NCBI RefSeq assembly: GCF_037975245.1
Contig: NC_092568.1
Location: 5,496,001-5,560,000, forward strand
DNA from: Apostichopus japonicus
Lineage: Eukaryota; Echinodermata; Holothuroidea; Aspidochirotida; Stichopodidae
DNA: 64,000 bases
Direction: 5' to 3'
In this document: one piece after another, positions 37,229 to 48,898 of the stretch
How the letters are laid out: every line of letters begins with the position of its first letter
How positions within the stretch are numbered: position 1 is the stretch's first letter
Notes under the pieces: generated by a model
The model's database searches: none
What the model saw: only the letters and a program-made list of their open reading frames with translations
Told to the model about the DNA's origin: nothing
Translations under genes and position numbers: made by a program

Positions 37229-37570
37229 CAGTGGCGGAGATAGGGGTATTGGTCAGAGGGGGCGAGAATGGTCTGTATGGGCGCTTTCGACTTTATCTAA
37301 GCGGAGCGCCACCACAGGTTGGCGCGGAGCGTACAGAAATTTTTTGAGTAAAGATACTCCCTAGAATGCCGGAAATGACCCTTTCCGGGCCTTGCTAATT
37401 TGCAGATAAACGAAGAATAAATAGGTGTCCAAATGTGACAAATGTCAATAGGTAGATGAGAGCGCAATAAAAAAAGTCAATAATCGCGAATAAGTAAAAA
37501 GTGGTAAATAGCTGAAAAGGGCGCCAGCAGTCCATTTGAGTCCGTCAGGGGGGGCATCCGCCCCCTGACT
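37229..37570 (+). mobile_element. Uninterrupted hAT-like element, homologue of the 7653/14209 arms
   Basis: Begins CAGTGGCGGAGATAGGGG. It aligns on the opposite strand first with 14209-13971 (CTAAGCGGAGCGCCACCACAGG; GCAGATAAACGAAGAATAAATAGGTGTC) and then, without any gap, with 7744-7653 (GGTAGATGAGAGCGCAATAA; CTGAAAAGGGCGCCAGCAGTCC). The right end is a G-rich hairpin (GTCAGGGGGGGCATCCGCCCCCTGAC, 37543-37568). The target duplication is not clear: AGTAGTTG precedes and TTGGAAGT follows. It supplies the empty-site sequence that fixes the borders of the 6.2-kb element. Confidence 0.85.
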
Positions 37571-39367
37571 GTTGGAAGTTTCAAGTCATTTTAAAGGCGA
37601 TGTTCTCGTCAAACATAATATGTTTGATATAATTTGTTATCTAGGTAATTAACTGAAATTACTCCCTCAAATGTCTAAATTTAAACACCTCCGAAGAAAA
37701 AAAAAACGGGACATTACATCTGCGACCCAACAACATGTTTAACTCATGACGGTATGAAACCAAAGTTTTGACGAAATTTCCAGACTATTGGTCCCCAACT
37801 TGATAAACCGTCAAAAATCGGAAAGTTGCTGCGTTGACGAGATGTATATGCTTACCCAGCGTATTAGCTTAACGATAATAATCACTGAAAATTACCATCA
37901 TATACACTCGGCGGATATATGACAGAATACCATCATCATACGGATTATTCCGTTTTGAACTCTTTAGGTATACCATCTTAACAAATCTGGCCAATTTCTC
38001 TAAATTTGCCTATATTTTGTCAAAGGTGGAATTGCTTTTCTCAAAACCAGGTATATATATATAGGTATATATCTTATCGCGGAAGTACGTGTGCCGATTG
38101 TATCATTACAGCCATATGAAACCGCCATACAAATAGGAATATAAACTTATATGAATTAAGTAAATAAATCTATCTTGTTCCTAGTGCATCGCTTATAGTA
38201 TTTCCTCAATATAATACAACTCTCGAGTGCTGCCTAAGTTAAAGACAAAGAAGTCTTTACATGTAAGGTGAAGTAAGTTGATGACTGCAGTGAAGGTAAT
38301 TAACGTACATCAGCCATTTGTCACGTGATAAACTTTAAGAGACCTCTGTCAAGAACAAATACGGATGTATGTACAACGACTTTCTTGCCTCCTCATTCGC
38401 TCCCGCTATAAAATAGAACTTAACTTCGAAGATAAAGTGAAAAATACTTTTCAGCCCATATTTTTTTGCATGAAAGAGGATGTAAAACCAAGCACCATGA
38501 TCTGAAAGTCAACCGTTTTACATACTTGCTACCCTTAGTGTCAGTGTAGTGTCTTTCCTTAGGCTTCCGTAATAAATCTAGGGGGTTTTGAGCATAAAAT
38601 CAACTTTCCAATCCCAAATTATTAAAAAAAAAAAAAAAGTTGAGACAGTCTTCGAATTTCAGAACTATCATATGATAGACGGACGTTGTGTTTTTTTCAG
38701 ACACAGAAGTAATTAATGACTCACAAATTAAAACCTGAATGGATTTGTTTAAATTTATTTTTTATTTAGAAGAGAATGAAATTATAGATATACTGCTCGA
38801 TCCCTCGTATACACTGTTTCCATGCAGTACGAGCATGCGCATATCAACTAAAGCATCGTTCCTTCTTTGGGTCTTTATACTGTACACTGATAACGAGTAA
38901 ACCAAACTAGAGTACAGTAATAGTGTTTATCTTTAAACCAATCGATTTCAAAATAGCTGTATTGCTAACCTGCCGCAGTCGAATCCCAGTGCTTTTATTT
39001 GCGTACAAACCAAAATACAAAATAAAGGAATACAAAGGAGAGGGAGTGAGGGTGGTTGAGGTAGGAAATGCTAGGTTTATTTTGGGGGTTTGGAAGGGGG
39101 GGGGGGTTGGTGGGGATTGACAAACGGTTCAAAGTAAATCATTGCTGTTCCCATGCAGTAATATTGGAACCATAAAGCCTAACATTTTGACAAATAAGGT
39201 TTAACTTAGGCTAGTATATAAAGCCTTACACAGACTTATGAAAAGAAATCTTCCGCTCGTTGCTCTTTTCAAGTTCAAGATACAAGAAAAAAAAAGAGAA
39301 AAAACTTATTCGAAGCGTTGAACATATTATACTTACAAACATTGGGCCTATACCTGTAGTTTATATA

Positions 39368-39475
39368 TAGCGGAAAGTAAAAGTATTGGAAAATAATCAC
39401 CTCAAGAAAATTGTGCCTGTAAGAAACAGTTCAATCAAGCATAACGTTGCAATTTCAGTTTCCTTCTTGAACACA
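39368..39475. repeat. Dispersed repeat C, copy 1
   Basis: GCGGAAAGTAAAAGTATTG, then CCTCAAGAAAATTGTGCCTGTAAGAAACAGTTCAATCAAGCATAA. It parallels 44629-44755 in the same order and spacing at clearly diverged identity. The surrounding AGGTCA-rich text (39773 and after; 44850 and after) may belong to the same unit. Confidence 0.6.
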
Positions 39476-40892
39476 GTATTAGAATGGTTTAGTCACAACA
39501 AATGGGCTTAACTAACACAGAGTTTGTGAAGTAGATAGCAATGAGTGTTTACAGTTAACATATCTTGCAACGGTAGACCTACTCTAGAAACTAACTTAGC
39601 TTTAGGGATAAGGTCCATCAAACGAGGAAATTAGATGCTATATGGGTATTAATAACTGAAGGCTTGCTCACTGACGTTGATGTTGATGTTGAGGAATTTT
39701 AAAAGGATGCTAGCACTTGGCTAATTTCATTAAGCCTTTGTCACAGCAATTTCTGTGGCCTATGTCTATGTTAGAGGTCAAAATTAATTTGAAGGTCATT
39801 AGAGATAAAACCTTTTCAAGAAGTAGAAATTGACAATTGTTATACTGACTGACTCGAGTCAGAAAAAGTACTGATACCACTACAACCTCATAAAAAAAAG
39901 TATTTCTTTGCAATCTTGACGTCCCTGCGCACCCCACCTAATCTTCCCCACCCTAACTCTTCCCCCTCCTCTTTCCCCACGTATCCTTTGCTCTTCAGTT
40001 GTTTGGCTAATAGTAGATTGTATGCAGACTACGCTAATGTTTACAATCAACACCAGTGGCAAGAAGACGCACACAAAAGGAATTATTAAAGACAGATAAC
40101 ACCTTTCCACAATAGTCCCACTTATTGTAAGCAAGTCACTTCCCGGCATGACTTTTTACTGATAATTGCATATTTACAAACAATAAATTTAGACGTAGGT
40201 GGGTACACTTTGAGAATTGCGATAAGCACAGTACTATTACTATCAGCCTAGCATTGCAACGGACATCTATCAGGAGTAACAGGTGACTACTTTTTCCTAA
40301 TTTTTTTGTCTAAAATAGACTTAATTAATTTCTCTGTTAAGACTTTTGAAGTTACTAAGAGTACAGTTTTTCACTAGTGTAGTTTTCATTGGTTATTCTA
40401 TTTTGGAAACTTGAGACGAGATTAAAAACTGTTGTTTCTTTAACGTGCTATGCTAGGCCTAAGTACTAAGACTAAGTAGTAAGAGTATGTGCTATGTGCT
40501 AACAGTAACACTAACAAGTAACAGTAAGACTAAGTCACTAAGTAAGAGAACGGAGACCATTAATGGCCTAGCCTACAGTAGGCCTACGATATGCACTAGC
40601 GCAATTAACACTTCAACGAATTGGATAGTTATTTGTGTATGTCACCTAATGTATCACTAGTTTCTTTTCCGATATGCTAAATGATAGATATGACACAAAC
40701 ATTCTCATGAATTAGTAAAATACTAACTGTTTAAAGTTCTTGCAGTGTACTTAACCATGATAATACCAATGTTGGCATATCAATTGTATTTGTAGCTTAG
40801 CGTGCTTATTTCTAAATCCCTCATGTTTACAGTTCATGTAACTAGGGTTACCATAATGTGTTTGTTATAAAGGAGGACACTGATCGATGTCA

Positions 40893-40945
40893 TTGGGGAG
40901 GGGACTAAGGGGAGGGGATGTCCCCCTCCAATTTGAAGGGTGCCT
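40893..40945. repeat. Block resembling the interior of MITE family A
   Basis: GGGGAGGGGACTAAGGGGAGGGG followed by TGTCCCCCTCC is close to 6905-6940 (GGGGGAGGGGTCTAAGGGGAGGGGG, TGTCCCCCTCC). No termini or target duplication seen, so it is either a fragment or a shared low-complexity module. Confidence 0.4.
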
Positions 40946-41760
40946 AGGCCTACATGCAAAATGGTACCATATTTATGGCCAAGTTGTATGGTTCCTGCAC
41001 CTTGGGTAAAACAATTGTTCATGATCCAAGCGAAAATTTGATTAATTTTTGATGCAAGAAAATATATTCGAGCAACTAATCATAATTAATTTAGTTCCAC
41101 AAGAAACAAAGTTTGATGGAATACCATTGGTAGAAATTTATGGCAATTGAAACTTCTGGATACCCTCACTGGGATAAACCTTGTTGTCATCGAAATTTCT
41201 AGCTCGATGTAACCTAAATAACAAAGGTGTTCTTATGCATTGAGACTTTTTAGGAACGGAACTGCGAGCGTCTGTCGTTAGTACAGTGCCTCACTTCACC
41301 TTATCCATGCTGCCACATGTACGCAGGTTCTGTACAAACTTGCGCACTTAAAGTGATATTACAGCCACATTTGTTTTCCAAAATTGCAATTTTCTACAGC
41401 AATATTGGTCACATTTGGCAGACTTGCTTAAAGATGTTTAAAATTCGGATATTGGAGGCAACATAAATCTACCCGGATGCCAATGAAGCCAGTAAAGAGA
41501 GGACATGTCGGAAAAAATCCAGACGTCTGGTAATGCAGTAATGTTACTAAAGAAAAAAAGTTGTGTCCCAGGGACGCTAGTCACCCAAAAAGTTGTACGT
41601 CCCGTAAAACCAGCTTACGTCACCAATTGAACACCATTGCGTTTGTTGTATGACCTACTTTTACTATTGTAGTTGTAAAGATGCAATAGTATCACTGCCC
41701 ATACTGTGAGAATGTTCTACACAATATATTGGGCAGATGGCCCAGTGCCCTAGCTTTGCT

Positions 41761-44628
41761 GTTTGACAGGGGGGGGGGGGGGACTGTGTGGCCACTCTTT
41801 TTACCCACCCAGCCCTTTCAACTATTTTCTACACCCAGGCTCTCTTTCATCCTTTACTTCCCTACTCGCCAACTCTGCAGTAGCTCCGTGCTTTGACCTT
41901 GCAGCGATTCCAACAACCAACTCTTTAGAAATCCCTGTACATATGGTGTGCATATCTCTCGCTAAATTCCACACAGTTCAACACTGCATGTACTTAGGCC
42001 TGTTCGAACTTCAGAGTTTCAACTACACATGCCCATCACCTGATCCAACATTTACCCTGGGCTCTTTGCAGTGTTTGTAAACAACCAGCTCCACGCAAAT
42101 TACAGTAGGAGTTATGTAAATAACTTTGTACGTCATGTCAATTGAAATAAAATAACTTAAACTTCAATGGCTACTTTGACGATGCATGAAATACAGTAGT
42201 TTACACACGAATGTTGCTCCCAAAAAATTGACTGAAGCATGTGGTCAAAGGGACCGTGATAAAGTTTCCAACAAAAACTACTGTGGTATGAATGCACATT
42301 TTACATTAATTAGCAACTCTCAATGTGGAGATAAGAGACATAATGTGCGAGGAAAAATCTTTTTCAGAATCAGAGGTGTTACCTTCCCACAAAATGCATA
42401 GATTATGTCAATTCATAACATATTCTGATGAAAACAATGATTCAAATATTAGGTAATAGCCTCAGAAACAGTTCAAGTTCATCTTCGTACCATGAGCACT
42501 TGTTGTCGAAACGTACATACTGTATGTGACAACAAGGCCTAACGTTATGATATTTCAGTGTACACATATGATAGCCTATACCACCAACTTAACTATTTGT
42601 ACACAGGATAGTAACGGTACAAGTAGTGCATACTTTGTGTAATTTGAGCACTACAGATGCAAGAAAGTCTGCAGACAATGGTTTAGGGACTATTAACCGA
42701 TCAAATCATGGGAAAGTTGGAAAAGCATCATTGACTATTTTTAGCATGAAAATCTCTGTAATGGAAATGTTGTTAACCCTGTACCTTGCTGTTGATTGTT
42801 ATGATTTATGTGTTTCAAACAAATTCAATCAACTGAAGGATTAGAAGAAATTTTGGTTCTTTCAGAACAAGTTGTGGTTTTTTGGAAAGAAAGATGTTCA
42901 TTCGAAAATATGTTTTGTCATATTTTGCATTGGCCTGGTTGTGAGTGTGTGTACTTTGGGTTTTTTTTCTATAGTAAAAATGTTTGTGCATGTGTCTGCC
43001 CCAATTCAAGCAATATGAAGATTCTGCGTCTCTGGCTAAAACATTACTTTCGCAACAATGCTGTAACCCTAAGTGTAACCATTAACTTTTAAGTCAGATT
43101 TAACGTTAGGTTAAAAATAATAATTACTGAGGCCCTGAAGCTGTGCTGCAGAGACGCACTTTATGCTAACCCAGGCCTGTTTAATTTAGTATCAATCACT
43201 TTTTCTGTCAAAGTCTCGGCAAATCAGGAAGAGAAATATATACAGTACATATCCTTTGCAGCATTCTAGGATGATAGCAACTCCTGAAGGTTAAGAAAAC
43301 ATTGAAAATTGAAGAAAAAAATTGCATCAAGATCTCAGGTAAATTTTTGAGTCAATTCAATCTGCAAAAGCTAGAAACTGATAGTCATACTTCTTCAAGT
43401 ATTAACAAACTTCCCCCTGTCACATGTAAAGAACTACTTAATTCCTTCATGCAATCAAATGAACCTAGGCTTTAACATTTCAAGTTGTTCTCTCCCCCCC
43501 CCCCCCTATAAAAGTAATATCGTCAGTTCTGGGGAATTCATTGTTTTTTTGGACAATGGTAATGCCAAATTAGATGTTACTATGCCTAGACCATTTAAAG
43601 TATCAAAGCAAGAAATATTTCACTTGCAGTGTCTCTCTGCTAGTCCATAGGAAATTGTATGCTAATGAAAAACAAAAGAAAGACATCGGATCTAACCCAT
43701 ACTTTCAAGGTTGTAATTTCAGCCTAACCATTCATTTCCTACGAACTGCAAAACTCTGAAATGTTCTGAAAGAAAAGTAATAGTATTGATGTATCTCTTA
43801 TGGGGGTATTTCAAAAAGCGATGATTAATAAGTAAGATTTTGTTATGCTTGAACCCCATTTTATAATACATCATCATTTGTTAATTACCAGGTTGCTGAC
43901 GCATTTGCAATTGCATGAATCGCCAAATGAAATCTGCAATATATATTAGTAATCGTAAGTTGGCAAATCAAATGACATGATTTATCATCCAAAGTTGATC
44001 AGTGAGAATGTGTGATCTTCATTACAGGGTCCATTTGAGTATTAAAGGAAATTTAGCCGTCACTAATTTTGTGAACCTGATCACTACACTCAATTATGGA
44101 TGATGTAATATACTTGAGTTAACTTGAGATGCCATCTGCCAGTGATGGTCTTGAAGTTCTAGTTCAATTGCCAGTATTCTGTTTTCGTAATGAGAAATAA
44201 AACGAAGTCCTGGTTGTGTTTCTGGTAATGAATTTGTGTTCAAATTTTGTGTAGCATTTTCAAAGGCTCTGTAGTTTTCTCTCCTTGAATGCTATCGTAC
44301 TTGTGTAGAAAACTGCTGTACAATGGTACACTAGTATAGCAACTTGACCATTCTGCATAGCATTTTGCGAAGTGATGCTGGAAAAATTATGCCCTATGTT
44401 CGTTTTGAAGTTTATTAAAAAAATTACCCTGTAGTTAGTGTACGTGCATTTGCTTCCTTATCTAACTTTGGCTTTACTGAGAGGGTTTAAATCTAGTTTT
44501 TGTTATTAAAACCACTCCATAGAGACGTGTTTAATTTGCTATCAGTAGTGTTTCGTGCTTTGTTTTGTTAGTTTTGTATCACATGTATCGTATTTGGCTT
44601 TGTTTTCTTTCTGATAACTTGCCCTGTA
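41761..44628. other. Intergenic or intronic DNA, nothing recognised
   Basis: Contains G-run 41769-41782 and C-run about 43495-43506. Open frames (41763-42080, 42808-43092 and others) have no motif, no codon pattern that convinces, and no splice continuity. Confidence 0.45.
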
Positions 44629-44755
44629 GCGAAAGTAAAAGTATTGATGTAATTACACAGTACCTTTTGAAAGTCGTCAACTCAAGGAAACTGTAGCTGT
44701 ATTAACAATTCAATCACACATAAAGTTCCACTTTCATCTCTTCTATTTGAACACC
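44629..44755. repeat. Dispersed repeat C, copy 2
   Basis: AGCGAAAGTAAAAGTATTGATG, CAACTCAAGGAAACTGTAGCTGTATTAACAATTCAATCACACATAA and TTTGAACACCAGTCATGTT, in the same order and orientation as 39368-39475. Confidence 0.6.
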
Positions 44756-47700
44756 AGTCATGTTAAATGGATGGTAACGACTACCTTCTGTAGACAAAGA
44801 AGAAGAAGAAGTTAAAAAAAGATAGGGCTTTTGATTGGTTGCCATTTGAGGTCAGTAGAGGTCAAAGTCTGAATATGTTGTCAACTCTATCTGAAGAAAA
44901 ATCATAACTTCAAGGAAGTTTGTATATATGCACCAAAGATACCTCATGACGTGCAACAAATCTATAATATGCTAAAGGTCATTGGAGGTTAAAACCTGAA
45001 CAGAAAATTAGGCAGTCACTCCCTTTACATCAACAATGCGCATAATTAGCTAATTTTTATTTATAAATATACTAAGAAAAGACTTGTAAAATGGTCAACC
45101 CTCGATGGATTTTGATGGGAGTTTCAGCTATTTTCATGATTTGTAATGCCTATTTGAGTGATTATGACAATATTGTTCATAAGGACAGATGTTATCTGAA
45201 TGAGTTTGAAAGTTACTGTATATGTACAGTTTATGGATCTTGATAAGCCTTGGTTGAGTTGTTTCATATTCAAAGATTTACAGAGTACAGATCAGCAATT
45301 AGCAAGCTCTGTGGATCTAGTGGTCTGCCTTTAGAAATAATCTGATTTACGTAATAAGCATCATGTGAATAGTTTGTTTGTTTGTACATTGTAACATAGT
45401 TTTCATTGCAATGAGCACTGAAGGGCAGGACGGGTGATTGGTGAGGTACAGGAGGAGGTGGACTGTGTTAACCACTGCCTTGTACATAGCAAGCTGGTGT
45501 CCCTTTGTACTGACAGTAATCACCCCCTCCATGTCCACCTTGTGAAACAAGTAATCCCAAGTAGTGGTGGGCTCAGGCAGTCTTCTTCTGTTACCAAAAC
45601 CCACTATCCTTTATCTTTCATTTCTCAGGCTATTCAAATTCATAATATTAATTATAAACGTTAGATTTTCATTCTTGCCATTTCTGTACAGCCTGCTGCT
45701 TTTTCTTTATTTCTTCCTTTTTAGTTTTACTTCTTATATTCTTTTATGTGTCATTGGCTCGTGAGCACTGTAGTTTCCATTTAAAGATCAATTAAGTTAT
45801 TCTTACTCTTACTCTTACTTAATTGGTTCAAGCGGTCATCAAGGTTTGACCCGCCTTCAACTTCATGAGTCATTCTAAAAAGTATACACAGTGATGACAG
45901 CATTTATCAAACAGGAACAAAGTTTGTATTTCAATGACAGAACATTTGAAGAAGAAGTAAAGTAAAAAGAAAAAACATGGTAGGCTCTTACATCACATTA
46001 TGATACCTTCAATGTTTGTTGGACCAATTAATGTTCAATAAGTGAGTATATTTCCTAATAATAAGAAGGTTTTCCCAAAGAGGATCATTGAAGTAGCTAC
46101 AGTACTGTAACCAAGAAAAAACAAACCCCTAAACAAAGAAACAACAGTGCTAAATTACATTAAAGATCTTAGTGATAATGCAGTAAACTGCCTTAGATTT
46201 TAATCCCGAAACATGCTATAACTGCACTGGAGTTGGTTAATTAAGGAGATATATGTCACCGTATAGAAGAATGAATGTCTGGTATTGTATCTTAAATTTG
46301 TCAAGGTACCTAAGTTGTATAACCTAATTATTAAATGTACGGGCTGTAATTAACCCTTACGTTCCTATAAATACATCAAGTACCCTCAACTACCCTGGTA
46401 CAGTTCTTCCATCTGTCTGTGGGTTCATCGAAGGAGACATCGTATCTGAATATATCAAATATTCATTTATACCTGTAGCACCTTCAATCATAATATACTT
46501 CCCTTAGGCATTCTTAAGGTTCCCTTATTTTCACTCATGTTGTTGTTGACTGAGTCGTTAACATTCACATTCTTGGGGGTCCTAATTCAAAGATGTCGTA
46601 ACCTGGCATAAAATAAATTTGATATTTTGAAGATCATCGAAAAACAATTTAGCCAGAATGCCAGAGGGTGACATGAAACAACAATGTTATATTGTCTGAA
46701 GTTTCAATGGCTGGATTCTCACTGAATACCGACCCGGCCTAAATTTTGGCAAAAGAATTGATTCATCACGATAGAGTGATCATTTACTTATACAAAAGTA
46801 ACCAACGGGTTTTTGCAGATTTAGAGATAGGTTAGACTGTTTATAATGGAATGTATAATATTGATGATTTAATAGAACATGTTTTGGTCAAGTTGTTAGA
46901 ATTTATAAACCAGTGGATTACATTTACGTCTACTCCGAGGAGTCTAGTCGTCACTAACGCTGGAGCACAGTGATTTAGCAGAGTTGAATTCTATAGGACA
47001 GGTCTTGAAGACTGAAATAGCTAAAGAAAAGGTAATTAGTAAGGTACTTTTTCTCGACCTATGACATGTTGTCACGATGAAAGTTCTTCCTTATGACACT
47101 CTTTAAATGCAGACCTTCAGTAGGTTTCATTACAAGTGCATCTTTGTAGTCAATATAAGTATTTACTTTTTTTAATCGTAATAGTTTTTGTAATGAAGTA
47201 AGTAGCTGTATTCAGTACTCAAGTTACACATTTACTGTGCCTGGTTCCTTATTTCATTTATTAAATAAATGTTACTTATTAAGCAGACAAGTTTCTTGAC
47301 ACTGAGTCACTAAATTGTCATACACCTTGAAACCCTAGTCTGTGAAATGATCCTTCGGTGCCAGTGTTGCAATATTCACATACCATAAATCTTGACCTAT
47401 TGGCAACTGCAAAATCATTTGTCTTGTCTCACATATAGCTAAATGCTGTTCAGATTGACTGAGCTGCTACACAAATTTAGAGATACAAAGCAGTGTTTGA
47501 AAACAAAACTGTTGGTGTTGCCAGGTTTTCTTTGAGAGAAGACATTTACCGTAAATGCAAAAAATCGTTAACACAAAGTTATGTCTCTCTGTTAGTTTCT
47601 GTCATGTAAGACAGGAGAATCTGTACTTGACATATATATGTACTATTAGTTGTGATGGGTGACTTAGAATTTGATGGGGACATTGAGAATAGATCCTGAT

Positions 47701-48885
47701 CAGGTGGAATGGCACGGTCCCTCAGTCTCTTTGAAATTACTTTCATGCCCTGGGCCTTTGATAGTCAGATAAGACCTTATAGACAAATATATCATCAAGT
47801 TCCAGTATCAAAGTCTTCATTTTTCTTACAGTGTACCATGAAAATATGAATAAATTATTTTTTATCCATGTTACCCTGTGACCCCCAATTGTCCAAGGAG
47901 GAGGGGGAGCCTGGGGTTCTCTTGTCCCTCTTGTCAAGTCTGTTTGCACCACAAGCCATCAGGAAGGTATTGAACAGTAAACTGTATGGTTATGTTTTCC
48001 AAATGGTATCATGAATGTTTTCGCAACCTGGTTGACTTTTGCTTCCTTATTTATGAAAAGTCTACTTTTAATAGTAAATATCTGGATGATGATGTCATAG
48101 AGAACAGCTCTTAGGATTACATGCTTTGTTAAAGTACCTGCCTCCATGAATTGAACATGGTGGAAAGGAAGATGAATTTCGGCTTAACTAAAATACCTAC
48201 TGTAGATGCAACTAAAAACTAAACCTATACAGCATTGCTTAGCAACTACTTCTGACAATTAGATAAGTACTACAATTTGGGGTAAGCACAACAAATAGTA
48301 TTTACTGTTTCAATCCTCTCTTATCTGTCTTACAGTATATACATATGCACTCTGATCTATGCTAGCCTACAGTAAGAACTGGTAAGTATCTTGCACTGCA
48401 CCCGCAATGACCATTTATGATGTCACTGTCCTTCATTCATTAATTCTACCATTCAGAAGTTCTACAACCTTGTTCTTGACCTTGATTATCATCAGCCAGA
48501 ATTCACTGGTAAAGTTCAACCTTCATGGAAGTTTCTGGTACTAAGATAGTGGCTGCTTCATCCAACTCATCCACAACAAATCTTCCATTTATAGTACCCT
48601 TGAAAATTTTCCATGTATTTTGAGTCTGTAAATGTTTATTTCTTGCTGAAGATGAAAGAAATCGATCTGATGGAGATGCTTGTAACCATGGTAACTCAAA
48701 AAGTTCATGGTGGATTAACTTCACGCTTGGTATGTGGATCTGTCTCATTGAGTACAGTACAAGGACACTACAATAGTCTTTTCTGTGAAGGTCAAAGGTC
48801 TTTTGGGGGTCAACAGGGGTCAATGTCTGAAAACATGGTTTGTAGATCCCTTGGTTTAGTACAAGAATTCTATTGAAATGGGTGG

Positions 48886-48898
48886 AGGTCAAAGGTCA
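48886..48898 (+). promoter_or_regulatory. Perfect DR1 nuclear-receptor half-site pair
   Basis: AGGTCA-A-AGGTCA, the textbook DR1 site of RXR/HNF4/PPAR-type receptors. A near copy (AAGGTCAAAGGTC) is about 100 bases upstream. It lies in a repeat-like AGGTCA-rich stretch far from any identified gene, so regulatory use is speculative. Confidence 0.3.

Larger units (their letters stand above)
37571..41760. other. Intergenic DNA without firm gene
   Basis: AT-rich, with a dispersed repeat copy (39368-39475), a partial family-A-like block (40893-40945) and a minus-strand frame at 39880-40149 that has a convincing hydrophobic helix but no family match (see findings). G-run at about 39097-39106. Confidence 0.4.

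Noticed and set aside
40846..41535. GGTTACCATAATG and GACGTCTGGTAATG as ends of one larger inverted-repeat element
   Set aside because: Only about eight bases match in inverse orientation and no target duplication was visible; the GGACATGTC...CCAGACGTCTGG text may be a separate dispersed repeat end.
48503..48892. 129-codon minus-strand frame
   Set aside because: Runs through AGGTCA-rich repeat sequence; no domain, no splice context.
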